Shown: positions 30,599-39,525 of the stretch, one piece after another | How the letters are laid out: each line of letters starts with the position of its first letter | How positions within the stretch are numbered: position 1 is the first letter of the stretch | From: Stenotrophomonas pavanii | GTDB taxonomy: Bacteria > Pseudomonadota > Gammaproteobacteria > Xanthomonadales > Xanthomonadaceae | NCBI RefSeq assembly: GCF_900101175.1 | Contig: NZ_FNFQ01000010.1 | Span: forward strand, 89,232 to 153,231 | Direction of reading: 5' to 3' | Length of the DNA stretch: 64,000 nucleotides | Program-made: the position numbers and the translations under genes | Notes under the pieces: model-generated | What the model was told of the DNA's origin: nothing | Seen by the model: only the letters and a program-made list of their open reading frames with translations | Database searches by the model: none

Positions 30599-30688
30599 GG
30601 TTTTGCATTGCAGGGCCTGCGGCCCTGCACCCGCCTTTGAAGCCGGAGCAACGGCAACGGCAACAGCTGGGTTGAGGGCTTGGCGGGA

Positions 30689-30778
30689 CGGGTTGGGTTC
30701 GCGGGGGACGCCGTAAACCCATCCCTGGGGGCTTGGCCGCGGCATCCATGCCGCGGACACCCCCGCGAACCCAACCCG
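30689..30778 (-). repeat. Long hairpin element A
   Basis: A perfect 19-bp stem (30689-30707 with 30760-30778) encloses 52 bases that include CCGCGGCA/TGCCGCGG around a TCCA loop and GACGCCGTAAACCCATCCCT. Bases 30701-30766 are identical to 43451-43516 in copy B. The conserved outer flank on its right, read on the minus strand, is CTGTCGGAGGTGGGGCGG. Confidence 0.8.
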
Positions 30779-30809
30779 CCCCACCTCCGACAGTCCACCG
30801 GCGCGTCCA

Positions 30810-30832
30810 GTAGATCCACGCCATGCGTGGAT
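30810..30832 (+). repeat. GTAG-tipped REP, ATCCACGC class
   Basis: GTAG plus ATCCACGCCATGCGTGGAT, located between hairpins A and C, at the same relative place as the copy at 43562-43582. Confidence 0.85.
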
Positions 30833-30873
30833 GAAGCGTTCTCATGAACGAATGTTCCGGAATGAATATTTCT

Positions 30874-30895
30874 GTCGAGCGGAGCCATGCTCGAC
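30874..30895. repeat. Short palindrome, GTCGAGC class
   Basis: GTCGAGC pairs with GCTCGAC across GGAGCCAT. It resembles the REP at 7778-7799 but lacks the GTAG tip. Confidence 0.55.
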
Positions 30896-30968
30896 TGCGA
30901 GCAAGCGCAGCGAAGCGACCCGCTTTTCGCTTTTCCTTCTTCACTCCGTGGCAGGCCGCGCGCGGAAC

Positions 30969-31080
30969 CTGTCAGAGGCGGGGCGGGTGGGCCGTGCAGG
31001 GGCGTTGGCGCCATGGATGGCGCCATCGAGCTTACAGGGACGTGCTTGCAGCGCCCCCTGCACGGCCCACCCGCCCCGCC
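30969..31080 (+). repeat. Long hairpin element C
   Basis: Conserved flank CTGTCAGAGGCGGGGCGG begins at 30969. A perfect 26-bp stem (30977-31002 with 31055-31080) encloses an inner palindrome GGCGCCAT/ATGGCGCC and CGAGCTTACAGGGACG. Same design as D at 43699-43890, with different arm sequence. Confidence 0.8.
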
Positions 31081-31151
31081 CGCCATGAACCGCTCTACAC
31101 GACCCGCCACGAGGGGCTCAGCCGTTGGCCGAATCCAGTAAAATCGCCCAC

Positions 31152-31793
31152 ATGAACGCCCCCACCTTCCCGTACGACACCGCGCGCCTGAGCGAACTGG
31201 CCCAGCTGCTGATCGACAACGTCCGCGAACTGGCCCAGGCCGGCTGGACCCCGGCCACCAGCAGCAACTTCTCCCACCGCCTGGACGACCGCCACGCCGC
31301 GATCACCGTCTCGGGCAAGGACAAGGGCCGCCTCATCGAGGACGACATCATGGTGGTGGACTTCGACGGCAAGGCCGTTGGCCGCCCGCTGCGCCCCTCC
31401 GCCGAAACCCTGCTGCACACCCAGCTGTACCGCCGCTTCCCGGAAATCGGCTGCGTACTGCACACCCATTCGCCGGTGCAGACCATTGCCTCGCGCCTGT
31501 ACGCGCCGCAGGGTCATGTGCACCTGGAAGGCTACGAACTGCTGAAGGCCTTCGCCGGCAACAGCACCCACGAGATGGCCATCGACGTACCGGTGTTCGC
31601 CAACACCCAGGACATGAACGTGCTTTCGCAGCAGGTCGATGACCTGCTCGACCGCCAGAACCTGTGGGGCTACCTGATCGACGGCCACGGCCTGTATGCC
31701 TGGGGCCGCGACATGGCCGAGGCGCGCCGCCACCTGGAAGCGTTCGAGTTCCTGTTCCACTGCGAACTGGAGCTGCGCAAGTTGCGCAGCTGA
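31152..31793 (+). CDS. mtnB: Methylthioribulose-1-phosphate dehydratase
   Basis: The 213-residue class II aldolase-fold enzyme dehydrates 5-methylthioribulose-1-phosphate in methionine salvage. It has [14 protein letters not shown] near the start, [10 protein letters not shown] with two zinc-binding His residues, the catalytic Glu region [11 protein letters not shown], and GHGLYAWG near the end. ATG at 31152 ([13 protein letters not shown]) fits the family; a start 9 codons upstream is unlikely. First of mtnB-mtnD-mtnC; mtnA is not in the window. Confidence 0.95.
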   Translation: MNAPTFPYDTARLSELAQLLIDNVRELAQAGWTPATSSNFSHRLDDRHAAITVSGKDKGRLIEDDIMVVDFDGKAVGRPLRPSAETLLHTQLYRRFPEIGCVLHTHSPVQTIASRLYAPQGHVHLEGYELLKAFAGNSTHEMAIDVPVFANTQDMNVLSQQVDDLLDRQNLWGYLIDGHGLYAWGRDMAEARRHLEAFEFLFHCELELRKLRS

Positions 31794-31885
31794 ACCGGCG
31801 CGCAGGTGCAGATGCCGATCCGGAATCTGCACCCCGCGCCCGCCCTGCTACCCTGTCTTCCCCCCGAGACGTTCAAGCTGCCGCC

Positions 31886-32443
31886 ATGAGCCGACTGCGC
31901 ATCTACGACGACACCCGCCCCGAATCGCCGCTGCTGGACACCCAGGACGGCGCGGTCATCACTGCCGAACTGCAGAAGATCGGCGTCACCTTCGAGCGCT
32001 GGCAGGCCGCCGCGCCGGTCGCGCCGGGCGCCAGCCAGGAGGAAGTGTTCGCCGCCTACCGTGCCGACATCGACCGCCTGGTCGCCGAACGCGGCTTCAA
32101 GAGCGTGGACGTCGCCTCGATCGCCCCGGACAACCCGAACCGCGCCGAGCTGCGCAAGAAGTTCCTCGACGAGCACTTCCACAAGGAGGACGAGGTGCGC
32201 TTCTTCGTCGCAGGCTCGGGCCTGTTCACCCTGCACGTGGGGGACAAGGTCTATGAGATCGAGTGCGTGAAGGACGATCTGATCGCCGTGCCCGATGGCA
32301 CCACCCACTGGTTCGACATGGGCGATGAGCCGAGCTTCGTGGCGATCCGCTTCTTCACCGAGCCGGACGGCTGGGTGGGTCATTTCACCGGCACCGACAT
32401 CGCGCAGAAGTTCCCCCGCTACGTACCCACCCAGGCGTCCTGA
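31886..32443 (+). CDS. mtnD: Acireductone dioxygenase
   Basis: The 185-residue cupin binds one metal through [12 protein letters not shown] (His, His and Glu) and a later His in GTTHWFDMG. It oxidises acireductone to the methionine keto-acid precursor and formate (iron form). It lies 92 bases after mtnB and 3 bases before mtnC. Confidence 0.96.
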   Translation: MSRLRIYDDTRPESPLLDTQDGAVITAELQKIGVTFERWQAAAPVAPGASQEEVFAAYRADIDRLVAERGFKSVDVASIAPDNPNRAELRKKFLDEHFHKEDEVRFFVAGSGLFTLHVGDKVYEIECVKDDLIAVPDGTTHWFDMGDEPSFVAIRFFTEPDGWVGHFTGTDIAQKFPRYVPTQAS

Positions 32444-32446
32444 TCC

Positions 32447-33142
32447 ATGCAGCCCCGCGTCATCCTGACCGATATCGAAGGCACCACCAGCAGCATCTCG
32501 TTCGTCAAGAACGTGCTGTTCCCCTATGCCCGCAAAGCGCTGCCCGCGTTCATCGCCGAGCACGGCCAGCAGCCCGACGTCCGCCGCTGGCTGGATGCGG
32601 TCGCTGCCGAGATCGGCGGCGCCTGCCAGGACAGCCTGGTGGCCGAAACGCTGCAGGGCTGGATCGACCAGGACCGCAAGCACACCGCACTGAAAGCGCT
32701 GCAGGGGCTGATCTGGGACGAAGGCTACCGTCGTGGCGACTACACCGCGCACTTCTACCCGGAAGTGGCGCCGGTGCTGAAAGGCTGGCATGCCTCCGGC
32801 CTGCCGCTGTACGTGTACTCCTCCGGCTCGGTGCCGGCACAGAAGCTGTTCTTCGGGTTCAGCGATGCCGGTGACCTCAGCCCGCTGGTGTCGGGCTGGT
32901 TCGATACCGAGATCGGCGGCAAGCGTGAGGCCGACAGCTACCGCCGCATCGTGCAGTCGATCGGCGTGCCCGCCGGCGAGATCCTGTTCCTGTCCGATGT
33001 GGTGGAAGAGCTGGATGCCGCCCGTGAAGCCGGCCTGCAGACGCGCCTGATCGACCGCCGCGACGACTACCCGATGCCGCGCACCGGCCAGGCCGCCAAT
33101 GGCCACGAGCGGGTCGAGAACTTCCAGCAGATCCAGCTGTAA
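32447..33142 (+). CDS. mtnC: Enolase-phosphatase E1
   Basis: The 231-residue HAD enzyme both enolises and dephosphorylates diketo-methylthiopentyl phosphate to acireductone, the substrate of MtnD. Motifs: [15 protein letters not shown] (first Asp motif), [16 protein letters not shown], and [15 protein letters not shown]. It starts 3 bases after the mtnD stop and is followed by a long hairpin with a T tract. Confidence 0.96.
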   Translation: MQPRVILTDIEGTTSSISFVKNVLFPYARKALPAFIAEHGQQPDVRRWLDAVAAEIGGACQDSLVAETLQGWIDQDRKHTALKALQGLIWDEGYRRGDYTAHFYPEVAPVLKGWHASGLPLYVYSSGSVPAQKLFFGFSDAGDLSPLVSGWFDTEIGGKREADSYRRIVQSIGVPAGEILFLSDVVEELDAAREAGLQTRLIDRRDDYPMPRTGQAANGHERVENFQQIQL

Positions 33143-33149
33143 GCAGGAG

Positions 33150-33223
33150 AAAGGGGACGGAGGTGATTAAGTCGTTTGTGGCACACATGGGCCGCAAACG
33201 ACTTAATCCCCTCCGTCCCCTTT
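33150..33223. terminator. Long bidirectional hairpin between mtnC and GH2 gene
   Basis: Two 33-base arms (33150-33182 and 33191-33223) pair with only two mismatches around an 8-base loop; the arms contain GGGGACGGAGG and ATTAAGTCGTTTG. Six T residues follow on the plus strand, so it can end the mtn transcript, and the stem may also end the convergent glycan transcript. The long stem suggests a repeat-derived unit; no second copy is present here. Confidence 0.8.
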
Positions 33224-33228
33224 TTTGC

Positions 33229-35847
33229 TCAACGATCGTTGAGGGTCTTCACCTTCACCGCTTCGCGCAGCGCTGCCAGGTCCACCGGACCGCGCACCGC
33301 GATATCACGGGTTTCACCCGGCAGCAGGTCCAGCAGGTTGTCTTCGACCTGCACGTCCAGCGCGCCGAAGTCGATCCACGCCGCGCGCACGTACGCCGCG
33401 CTTTCCAGGCGCAGGCGGTAGTGGTCGCCGTCAATGGCCAACGTGGCCTTGAGTTTCTGCCGCGGCAGCACCTGGTCCTTGGCCTCGACGAATCCGACCA
33501 CCTGCCGCGCACGCACCGCGCCGTTCTGCAGCAGCTCGAACACGGCCACCGTGCGCTTCGGGTCGGCGCCGGCCAGCAGCTCGGCATCGCGGAAATCACC
33601 GATGGAGGTGACGCCCTCCGCCGACAGCATCACTGCGTCCTCGCGACGGCGCAGTACCTTGCCATCCACATTCATCACCCGCAGCCGCCAGCGCGCTTCC
33701 AGTGAGGCGCCATCATTGATCAGGCGCACCCGCGTCCTGCCCTCATCACGCAATGCCGCCAGCGTGACCGGCGCGAAGAAACGCCGCGCGGCAAAGTGCA
33801 GCGCCTTCCAGCGACCGAAGTAGTCCACGCTGGACCATGAAGCACCCGGCCAGACATCGTTGAGCTGCCAGTACAGCGAGCCCATCGTGTACGGCCGCGA
33901 GGCGCGATGATGCAGCGCGGCCAGCGCGATGCCATCGGCCTGCATCACCTGGCTCAGGTAGACGAAGTCCTCGAAGTCCCTCGGCGTGCCGTAGCCCAGT
34001 TCGATGTAGTGCAGCAGGCGGCTGTTGCCCTCGCCGGCCATGAACTTCTGGCGCGCACGGATCACCGGGCTGTCGATGCGCTGCTCGGCGCGGGTGGCGA
34101 TCTGGTCCACCGTCGCCACCGACGGCCACGCCTGCAGCCCGTACTCGGACATGAAGCGCGGCGTCTCACCCAGGTAGGCCTGCACCGGCAGCGCCGGATT
34201 GCCCCAGACCTGCCAGTAGTGCTTGTCGCCGCGGGTGGAATCGTTGGCCTTCTCGTCCAGATCGTTGCTGGGCGAACTGGACCAGTACGGTACGCCCAGT
34301 CCTTCCTCGCCCACCACCTGGCGCAGGTCGTTGCCGAACAGGTCGACATAGCCCTGCCAGACTTTCGCCGCAAATGCCGGGTCGGCCGCCTTCAGGTCGC
34401 GGCCGTGGCCCCAGTCCTTCCAGGCGGTTTCTTCCTCGTTGTTGCCACACCACAGCACGATGCTGGGGTGATGGCGCAGCCGGCGCACGTTGTCGCGCGC
34501 CTCGGCGACCACGCTGGCGCGGAACGCCGGATCGTAGCCCGGCTGCATGCCGCCACCGAACATGAAGTCCTGCCAGACCAGCAGGCCCAGCTCGTCGGCG
34601 ATGTCGAAGAACGCGTCGTCCTCGTAGTAGCCACCGCCCCAGTTGCGTAGCATGTTCATGTTGGCATCGCGCGCGGCGGTCAGCACCTGGCGCAGGCGTG
34701 CGGCATCGACACGTGCGGGAAAGGCATCGAACGGAATGACGTTGGCGCCCTTGGCGAAGATCGGCACGCCGTTGATGACGAAGGCGAAGCCCTGCCCGCC
34801 CTTGCCGTCCTCTTCGCGGCGCAGCTCAACCGTACGCAGGCCGATGCGCTGCTCGCGCACCAGCGTTGCGTCGGCACCGCCATCCAGGCGCGCCTGCACG
34901 GTATAGCGATCCTGCGCACCATGGCCGACCGGCCACCACCGCTTCGGTTCCGCCAGTTCAATCGGTAGTTCAACACTGTTCTGCCCGGGCTTCAGCAGTA
35001 CCGTGCGCTGCACCTGGGCCACGCTGCGGGCGTGCGGATCGCGCACGTCCACATGGACCACCGCCGAGCCGGCCGACGCGCCCTGCTCCACCTGCAGCAG
35101 CACCGCCAGCTTCGCCTGCTCCGCGCTCAATGCATCGGTGCGCACCGCAAGATCGGTCAGGCGGTGCGCGTCCCAGGCCTGCAGGTCGATTCCACGCCAG
35201 ACGCCGGCGGTGACATAGCGCGGACCCCAGTCCCAGCCGAAGTGGTAGGCCGGCTTGCGCGCGAAGTTGCCGACCATCGCGTCCTTCGGCTCGTCCCCAT
35301 AGGGCGAAGGATAGTTGCCGGCGATCTTGTGCGGCATCGCCTGCACGCCCGGCAGCAGGGTGCGGATCGGTGAGCGGAACACGATCTGCAGTTCATTGTC
35401 CCTGGCCCGCAGACGCCCTTCCACGCGCGCACGCCAGGTCCGGTGCGCGTTGTCCGCACGCAGCAGCGGCTTGCCGTTAAGGCTGACTTCGGCATAAGTG
35501 TCCAGCCCGTCGAAACGCAGTTCGGCATTGGGCTTGGCCAGCGTCGCCGCGTCCACGTCGAAGCGCGCGCGGTACTCCCAGGCCGCCAGGCCGATCCATT
35601 GCAGCTCGGCTTCGGGCGCACCCACGTACGGGTCGCGGATCAGCGCATGCGCCAGCAGGTCGGTGTGCACGCTGCCCGGCACCGTGGCCGCACGCCATTG
35701 CTGCAGGCCCGGGTGCGCGGCGCCCTGCGCGTCGCCGGGCAACATGCGGAATTCCCATTGCGCCTGCAGCGGGGCTGCAGTTGCCGGGAAGGCCGACGTT
35801 GCGACCAGCAGCAGGAGCAGACGGACAACGAGGGAAAGACGATGCAC
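33229..35847 (-). CDS. GH2 beta-mannosidase, secreted
   Basis: The 872-residue enzyme has a signal peptide (VVRLLLLLVATSAFPATAAP), then GH2 jelly-roll, immunoglobulin-like and TIM-barrel domains. The acid/base Glu lies in LWCGNNEEET (near residue 468) and the nucleophile Glu in RFMSEYGLQ (near 568). FHFGWDWGPRYVTAGVWR-like text (AYHFGWDWGPRYVTAGVWRG) is typical of GH2 mannosidases. It would remove the beta-mannose of the N-glycan core or mannan ends, in the periplasm. GTG start with an AGGAG site. It ends a leftward run with the mannose genes. Confidence 0.9.
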   Translation of the reverse strand: MHRLSLVVRLLLLLVATSAFPATAAPLQAQWEFRMLPGDAQGAAHPGLQQWRAATVPGSVHTDLLAHALIRDPYVGAPEAELQWIGLAAWEYRARFDVDAATLAKPNAELRFDGLDTYAEVSLNGKPLLRADNAHRTWRARVEGRLRARDNELQIVFRSPIRTLLPGVQAMPHKIAGNYPSPYGDEPKDAMVGNFARKPAYHFGWDWGPRYVTAGVWRGIDLQAWDAHRLTDLAVRTDALSAEQAKLAVLLQVEQGASAGSAVVHVDVRDPHARSVAQVQRTVLLKPGQNSVELPIELAEPKRWWPVGHGAQDRYTVQARLDGGADATLVREQRIGLRTVELRREEDGKGGQGFAFVINGVPIFAKGANVIPFDAFPARVDAARLRQVLTAARDANMNMLRNWGGGYYEDDAFFDIADELGLLVWQDFMFGGGMQPGYDPAFRASVVAEARDNVRRLRHHPSIVLWCGNNEEETAWKDWGHGRDLKAADPAFAAKVWQGYVDLFGNDLRQVVGEEGLGVPYWSSSPSNDLDEKANDSTRGDKHYWQVWGNPALPVQAYLGETPRFMSEYGLQAWPSVATVDQIATRAEQRIDSPVIRARQKFMAGEGNSRLLHYIELGYGTPRDFEDFVYLSQVMQADGIALAALHHRASRPYTMGSLYWQLNDVWPGASWSSVDYFGRWKALHFAARRFFAPVTLAALRDEGRTRVRLINDGASLEARWRLRVMNVDGKVLRRREDAVMLSAEGVTSIGDFRDAELLAGADPKRTVAVFELLQNGAVRARQVVGFVEAKDQVLPRQKLKATLAIDGDHYRLRLESAAYVRAAWIDFGALDVQVEDNLLDLLPGETRDIAVRGPVDLAALREAVKVKTLNDR

Positions 35848-35925
35848 GCGGAGCTCCTGTTTTTTCCGCCGGGCGTGGCCCGGCGCTACCGATTCCGATT
35901 CATCATGCGTACGGCGACGCGCGCC

Positions 35926-37152
35926 TCAACGCACCACGTTCAACACTTCGTAGCACGCACCCATGGTGTGGTAATCCACCTTGCCGGCCGGGCTCTTCTC
36001 GTCGCTGTACTTGCGGTTGTCGGCATCGAGGATGCGGAACCAAGCGCCGTACTGATGGTCGACGAAGTGCACCCACGCGTACGCCCAGATGCGCTCGTAC
36101 CACTGCCAGTAGCGGTCATCACCGGTGCGCTTGGCCATCAGTGCGGCGGTGGCCAGCGTTTCGGCCTGCACCCAGAAGTACTTGTCGTCGTCGCAGACGA
36201 AGCTGTCGCCACCGATCGGCGCGCCATCCATGCCGGGCTGCCGGCGCGATTCCGGTGCGAAGCCGTAGTACAGGCCGCCGCGGGCGTCGTCCCAGCTGCG
36301 CGCCACGGCCACGTCGAACAGGTGCTGCGCGGTCGGCACCAGCCAGTCCGCCTGCACGTGGCGATCGAGGATCAACAGCAGCTTGGCCCATTCGGTCTGG
36401 TGACCCGGCTGGAAGCCCCACGGGCGGAACAGGTGCTTGGGGTTGTCCAGGTTGTAGTCCCAGTCGATCTCCCAGTTCTCATCGTAGTGCTCCCAGACCA
36501 GCCCGCCGGCCTTGGCCGCCTGGCGGCGGGTCATGTTGTCGGCCAGCTGCAGCGCGCGCTCCACATAGCGCTGCTCGCCACTGGCCTCGAACGCAGCCAG
36601 CATCGCCTCGCACATGTGCATGTTGGCGTTCTGGCCGCGGTAGCCGGTGAAGTTCCACTGGCCGTCCGCTTCATCCTTGTAGAGCCCGTGCTGCGGCTCC
36701 CAGAAGCGCGTTTCCAGCAGCTGCCAGGTTTCGTCCATCCACGCGCGCGCCTGTTCGATGCCTGCCTTCAGCGCACAGCTGTAGGCCAGCAGCACGAAGG
36801 CCACGCCGTAGCAGTGGTTCATATCGTCCTCGACCTTGCCATCACGCAGGGTCCAGGCATAGCCGCCGGTGGCGGGGTTGCGGTGCACCTCGCGCAGGTA
36901 GCGCACGCCGTGCTCGACCGCGTCGCGGTACTCGGCATTGCCGAACTCGCGGTAAGCCATCGCATAGTTGAAGACGAAACGGGTGCTGCTCACCAGGTGG
37001 CGATGGCTGGCATCGTAGATGCTGCCGTCGTCACGGAAGTAGTGGAAGAAGCCACCGTTGGGATCGATGCAGCGCGGGTGGTAGAACGCCATGGTCTCGG
37101 CGATGTGCGCGCGCAGGAACGCGGGCGAACGGAAATCGGGCGAAGGGCTCAT
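35926..37152 (-). CDS. AGE-family isomerase, likely D-mannose isomerase
   Basis: The 408-residue protein has the (alpha/alpha)6 barrel of the N-acylglucosamine 2-epimerase family. His residues in EHGVRYL, MHMCEAMLAAFE, WGFQPGHQTEWAKL and VDYHTMGACYEV match the active-site His set. Its 4-base overlap with a fructokinase gene and its place after mannosidases favour mannose to fructose isomerisation over GlcNAc epimerisation. Mannose isomerases of this family are known in xanthomonads. Confidence 0.85.
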   Translation of the reverse strand: MSPSPDFRSPAFLRAHIAETMAFYHPRCIDPNGGFFHYFRDDGSIYDASHRHLVSSTRFVFNYAMAYREFGNAEYRDAVEHGVRYLREVHRNPATGGYAWTLRDGKVEDDMNHCYGVAFVLLAYSCALKAGIEQARAWMDETWQLLETRFWEPQHGLYKDEADGQWNFTGYRGQNANMHMCEAMLAAFEASGEQRYVERALQLADNMTRRQAAKAGGLVWEHYDENWEIDWDYNLDNPKHLFRPWGFQPGHQTEWAKLLLILDRHVQADWLVPTAQHLFDVAVARSWDDARGGLYYGFAPESRRQPGMDGAPIGGDSFVCDDDKYFWVQAETLATAALMAKRTGDDRYWQWYERIWAYAWVHFVDHQYGAWFRILDADNRKYSDEKSPAGKVDYHTMGACYEVLNVVR

Positions 37153-38144
37153 GCGGTAATGTCCTGTGCCTGCAGCAGCTGCTGCACTTCATCGAGCGAG
37201 GGCATCGCGGCGAACGCGCCCTTGCGGGTAACAGCCAGCGCGCCGACCGCAGCGCCGAAGCGCAGCGTGGCGGTGATCGCCTCGGGGTCCTGGCAGAAGG
37301 CGGCAAAACCGGTACCGGCACCGCCGCGCTCCAGCAGCCCAACCAGCACGCCACCGACGAACGCGTCGCCCGCGGCCGTGGTGTCGACCGTAGCCACGCG
37401 GAAGCTGGTGACGGTGCCGTGCTTGTCGCGGGTGTACCAGTGCAGCGTGGCCGCACCGTCGGTGACGATCACCCAGCGCGCCTGCGCAGCCAGCAGGCGC
37501 CGCAGCACCGCCGCCTCGCCGTCGGCACCCAGCGGCGCAGCCAGGTAGTCCAGCTCCTCGCGCGACAGCTTGACCAGGTCAGCGCGTTCCAGTGCCTGCC
37601 ACAGCCGCGGCGTCGGATCTTCGTTGGCGGGCCACAGTGCCGGGCGCAGGTTGAGGTCCAGGCTGACCACCGCACCGGCGGCACGGGCGCGGTCCATGCC
37701 GGCGAAGGTCGCCTCGGCGATGGCCGGCTCGGTCAGGCTGTTGGAACAGACGTGGAAGCACTGCGCGCTGTCCAGGCACGCGGCCTGGAAATCGCTGTCA
37801 CGGAACAGCAGGTCGGCCGCCGGCGGCCGGTAGAAGCTGAAGCTGCGCTCGCCATTGGCATCCAGGGCCACGAAGGCCAGTGCGGTCTTGGCCGCGTCGG
37901 TGCGCACGATGTAATCGGTACCCACGCCGTGCTCGACCAGGCTGTCGGCCAGGAAGTCACCGAACATGTCGCGGCCCAGCATGCCGACGAACTGGGTCTT
38001 CGCGCCCAGCCGTGCAGCCGCCACGGCGACGTTGGCCGGTGCACCGCCGGCATACTGCAGGAATGCGCGCGGCGTGTCGGCCGAGGCCGGCGGCTGCGCT
38101 AGTAGATCGATCAAAATTTCGCCGAAGCAGACAATGGCACCCAT
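37149..38144 (-). CDS. PfkB-family fructokinase
   Basis: The 331-residue sugar kinase has GEILIDLLA near the start, the substrate stretch YAGGAPANVAVAAARLG, and the C-terminal signature VDTTAAGDAFVGGVL with the catalytic Asp. It should phosphorylate the fructose made by the mannose isomerase, giving fructose-6-phosphate for glycolysis. ATG at 38144 (MGAIVCFGE) starts 7 bases after the transporter stop; the stop overlaps the isomerase start by 4 bases. The name frk could apply. Confidence 0.9.
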   Translation of the reverse strand: MGAIVCFGEILIDLLAQPPASADTPRAFLQYAGGAPANVAVAAARLGAKTQFVGMLGRDMFGDFLADSLVEHGVGTDYIVRTDAAKTALAFVALDANGERSFSFYRPPAADLLFRDSDFQAACLDSAQCFHVCSNSLTEPAIAEATFAGMDRARAAGAVVSLDLNLRPALWPANEDPTPRLWQALERADLVKLSREELDYLAAPLGADGEAAVLRRLLAAQARWVIVTDGAATLHWYTRDKHGTVTSFRVATVDTTAAGDAFVGGVLVGLLERGGAGTGFAAFCQDPEAITATLRFGAAVGALAVTRKGAFAAMPSLDEVQQLLQAQDITA

Positions 38145-38151
38145 TCCGGAC

Positions 38152-39465
38152 TCAGCCTCCCTGCGTTGCGGAGGCCGGCGTACGCGCGCCGACCAGTCCG
38201 TAGAAAATGATGTAGCCGTAGCACAGCAGCGGCAGGATGAAGCTGGCCTGCACGCCGATGTGGTCGGCCAGCACGCCCTGCAGGTACGGCACCACGGCAC
38301 CGCCGACGATGGCCATGATCAGCAGGCTGGAGCCCTTGTTGGTCAGCGGGCCGAGGCGCTCGATGCTCAGCGCGAAAATAGTGGGGAACATGATCGAATT
38401 GAACAGGCCGATCGCCACCACCGAGTACAGCGCGATGTTGCCGGAGGTCAGCATGGTGGTGACCAGCAGCGCCACGTTGACCAGCGCGAAGATCGCCAGC
38501 AGGCGGCTCGGCGAGAAGCGCGCCAGCAGCGCGGAGCCGGCAAAGCGGCCGATCATCGCCATCGTCCAATAGGCCGACACGTAGTGCGTGGCTTCCTGTT
38601 CGCTGAAGCCACCGATGTTGGGCATCGACAGGTAATTGACCAGGAAGCTGCCGATCGACACTTCGGCGCCGACGTAGAAGAAGATGCCCAGCACGCCCAG
38701 CAGCAGGTGGCGCTTGCGCAGCGCATCCAGGTAGCTGTGGTGGTGGCCCTGGTCGGCCTGCTCGGTGGCGTCGCTCAGCGCCGGCAGGCGGAACAGGAAC
38801 ACGAACAGCGCCAGCAGCACCAGCGCCACGGCCAGGCCCACGTACGGACCCTGCACCGCCTGCGCCTCGGCGGCACGGTAGGCCAGCTGCTCGGCGGCCG
38901 GCAGCGCCGCGATGTCGTCAGCGCTCTTGACCGTGTTGGACAGGATCAGCATGCCGCCGAAGATCGGCGCGATGGCCGTGCCCAGCGAGTTCAGCGCCTG
39001 CGCCAGGGTCAGGCGGCTGGAGCTGGTCTGCTCCGGGCCCAGCAGCGCGACATAGGGGTTGGCGGCCACCTGCAGCACGGTAATGCCGGTGGCCAGCACG
39101 AACAGGGCACCGAGGAAGGCGCCATAGACGCGCAGTTCGGCCGCCGGCCAGAAGCCCAGCGCGCCGATGCCGGCGATCACCAGGCCGGCCACGATGCCCT
39201 TCTTGTAACCCAGCGCCGCCACCAGCCGACCGGCCGGCAGCGACATCAGGAAATAGGTGCCGAAGAAGGTGAACTGCACCAGCATCGCCTTGGCGTAGTT
39301 CAGTTCGAACACCGCCTTCAGGTGCGGGATCAGGATGTCATTGAGGCAGGTCAGGAAGCCCCACATGAAGAAGATCGTGGTGACGACAGCCAGCGCCTTG
39401 CCGTTGGTGACGGCGGGTGCGTTGCCCGAAGAACCCGATGGACGGGGCGTTGCGGAGATCGGCAT
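38152..39465 (-). CDS. FucP/GluP-type MFS sugar transporter
   Basis: The 437-residue inner-membrane symporter has about 12 helices and the family signatures FFMWGFLTCLNDILIPHLK and FGTYFLMSLPAGRLV. It would carry released mannose, glucose or fucose into the cytoplasm. It is the first gene of the transporter-kinase-isomerase-GH2 run, 60 bases from the LacI regulator gene. Confidence 0.9.
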   Translation of the reverse strand: MPISATPRPSGSSGNAPAVTNGKALAVVTTIFFMWGFLTCLNDILIPHLKAVFELNYAKAMLVQFTFFGTYFLMSLPAGRLVAALGYKKGIVAGLVIAGIGALGFWPAAELRVYGAFLGALFVLATGITVLQVAANPYVALLGPEQTSSSRLTLAQALNSLGTAIAPIFGGMLILSNTVKSADDIAALPAAEQLAYRAAEAQAVQGPYVGLAVALVLLALFVFLFRLPALSDATEQADQGHHHSYLDALRKRHLLLGVLGIFFYVGAEVSIGSFLVNYLSMPNIGGFSEQEATHYVSAYWTMAMIGRFAGSALLARFSPSRLLAIFALVNVALLVTTMLTSGNIALYSVVAIGLFNSIMFPTIFALSIERLGPLTNKGSSLLIMAIVGGAVVPYLQGVLADHIGVQASFILPLLCYGYIIFYGLVGARTPASATQGG

Positions 39466-39525
39466 GCGGTACGCGCCTCGATGCGCGGAAGGTCGTTGTT
39501 GCGTGGAAGGGGTATGCGGAAGGAA

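Larger units (their letters stand above)
30599..31151. repeat. Composite divergent hairpin-pair element, copy 1
   Basis: This 553-base gap between the permease and mtnB contains no gene. From left: a GCAGGGCCTGCGGCCCTGC palindrome at 30612-30630, a purine-rich GGAGCAACGGCAAC stretch, hairpin A (30689-30778, pointing left), a GTAG-ATCCACGC REP (30810-30832), a GTCGAGC stem (30874-30895), and hairpin C (30969-31080, pointing right). The same order recurs at 43332-43983. Confidence 0.75.

Noticed and set aside
30599-31151. A CRISPR array
   Set aside because: The repeats are palindromes of different lengths and classes without regular spacers, and no cas genes are in the window.
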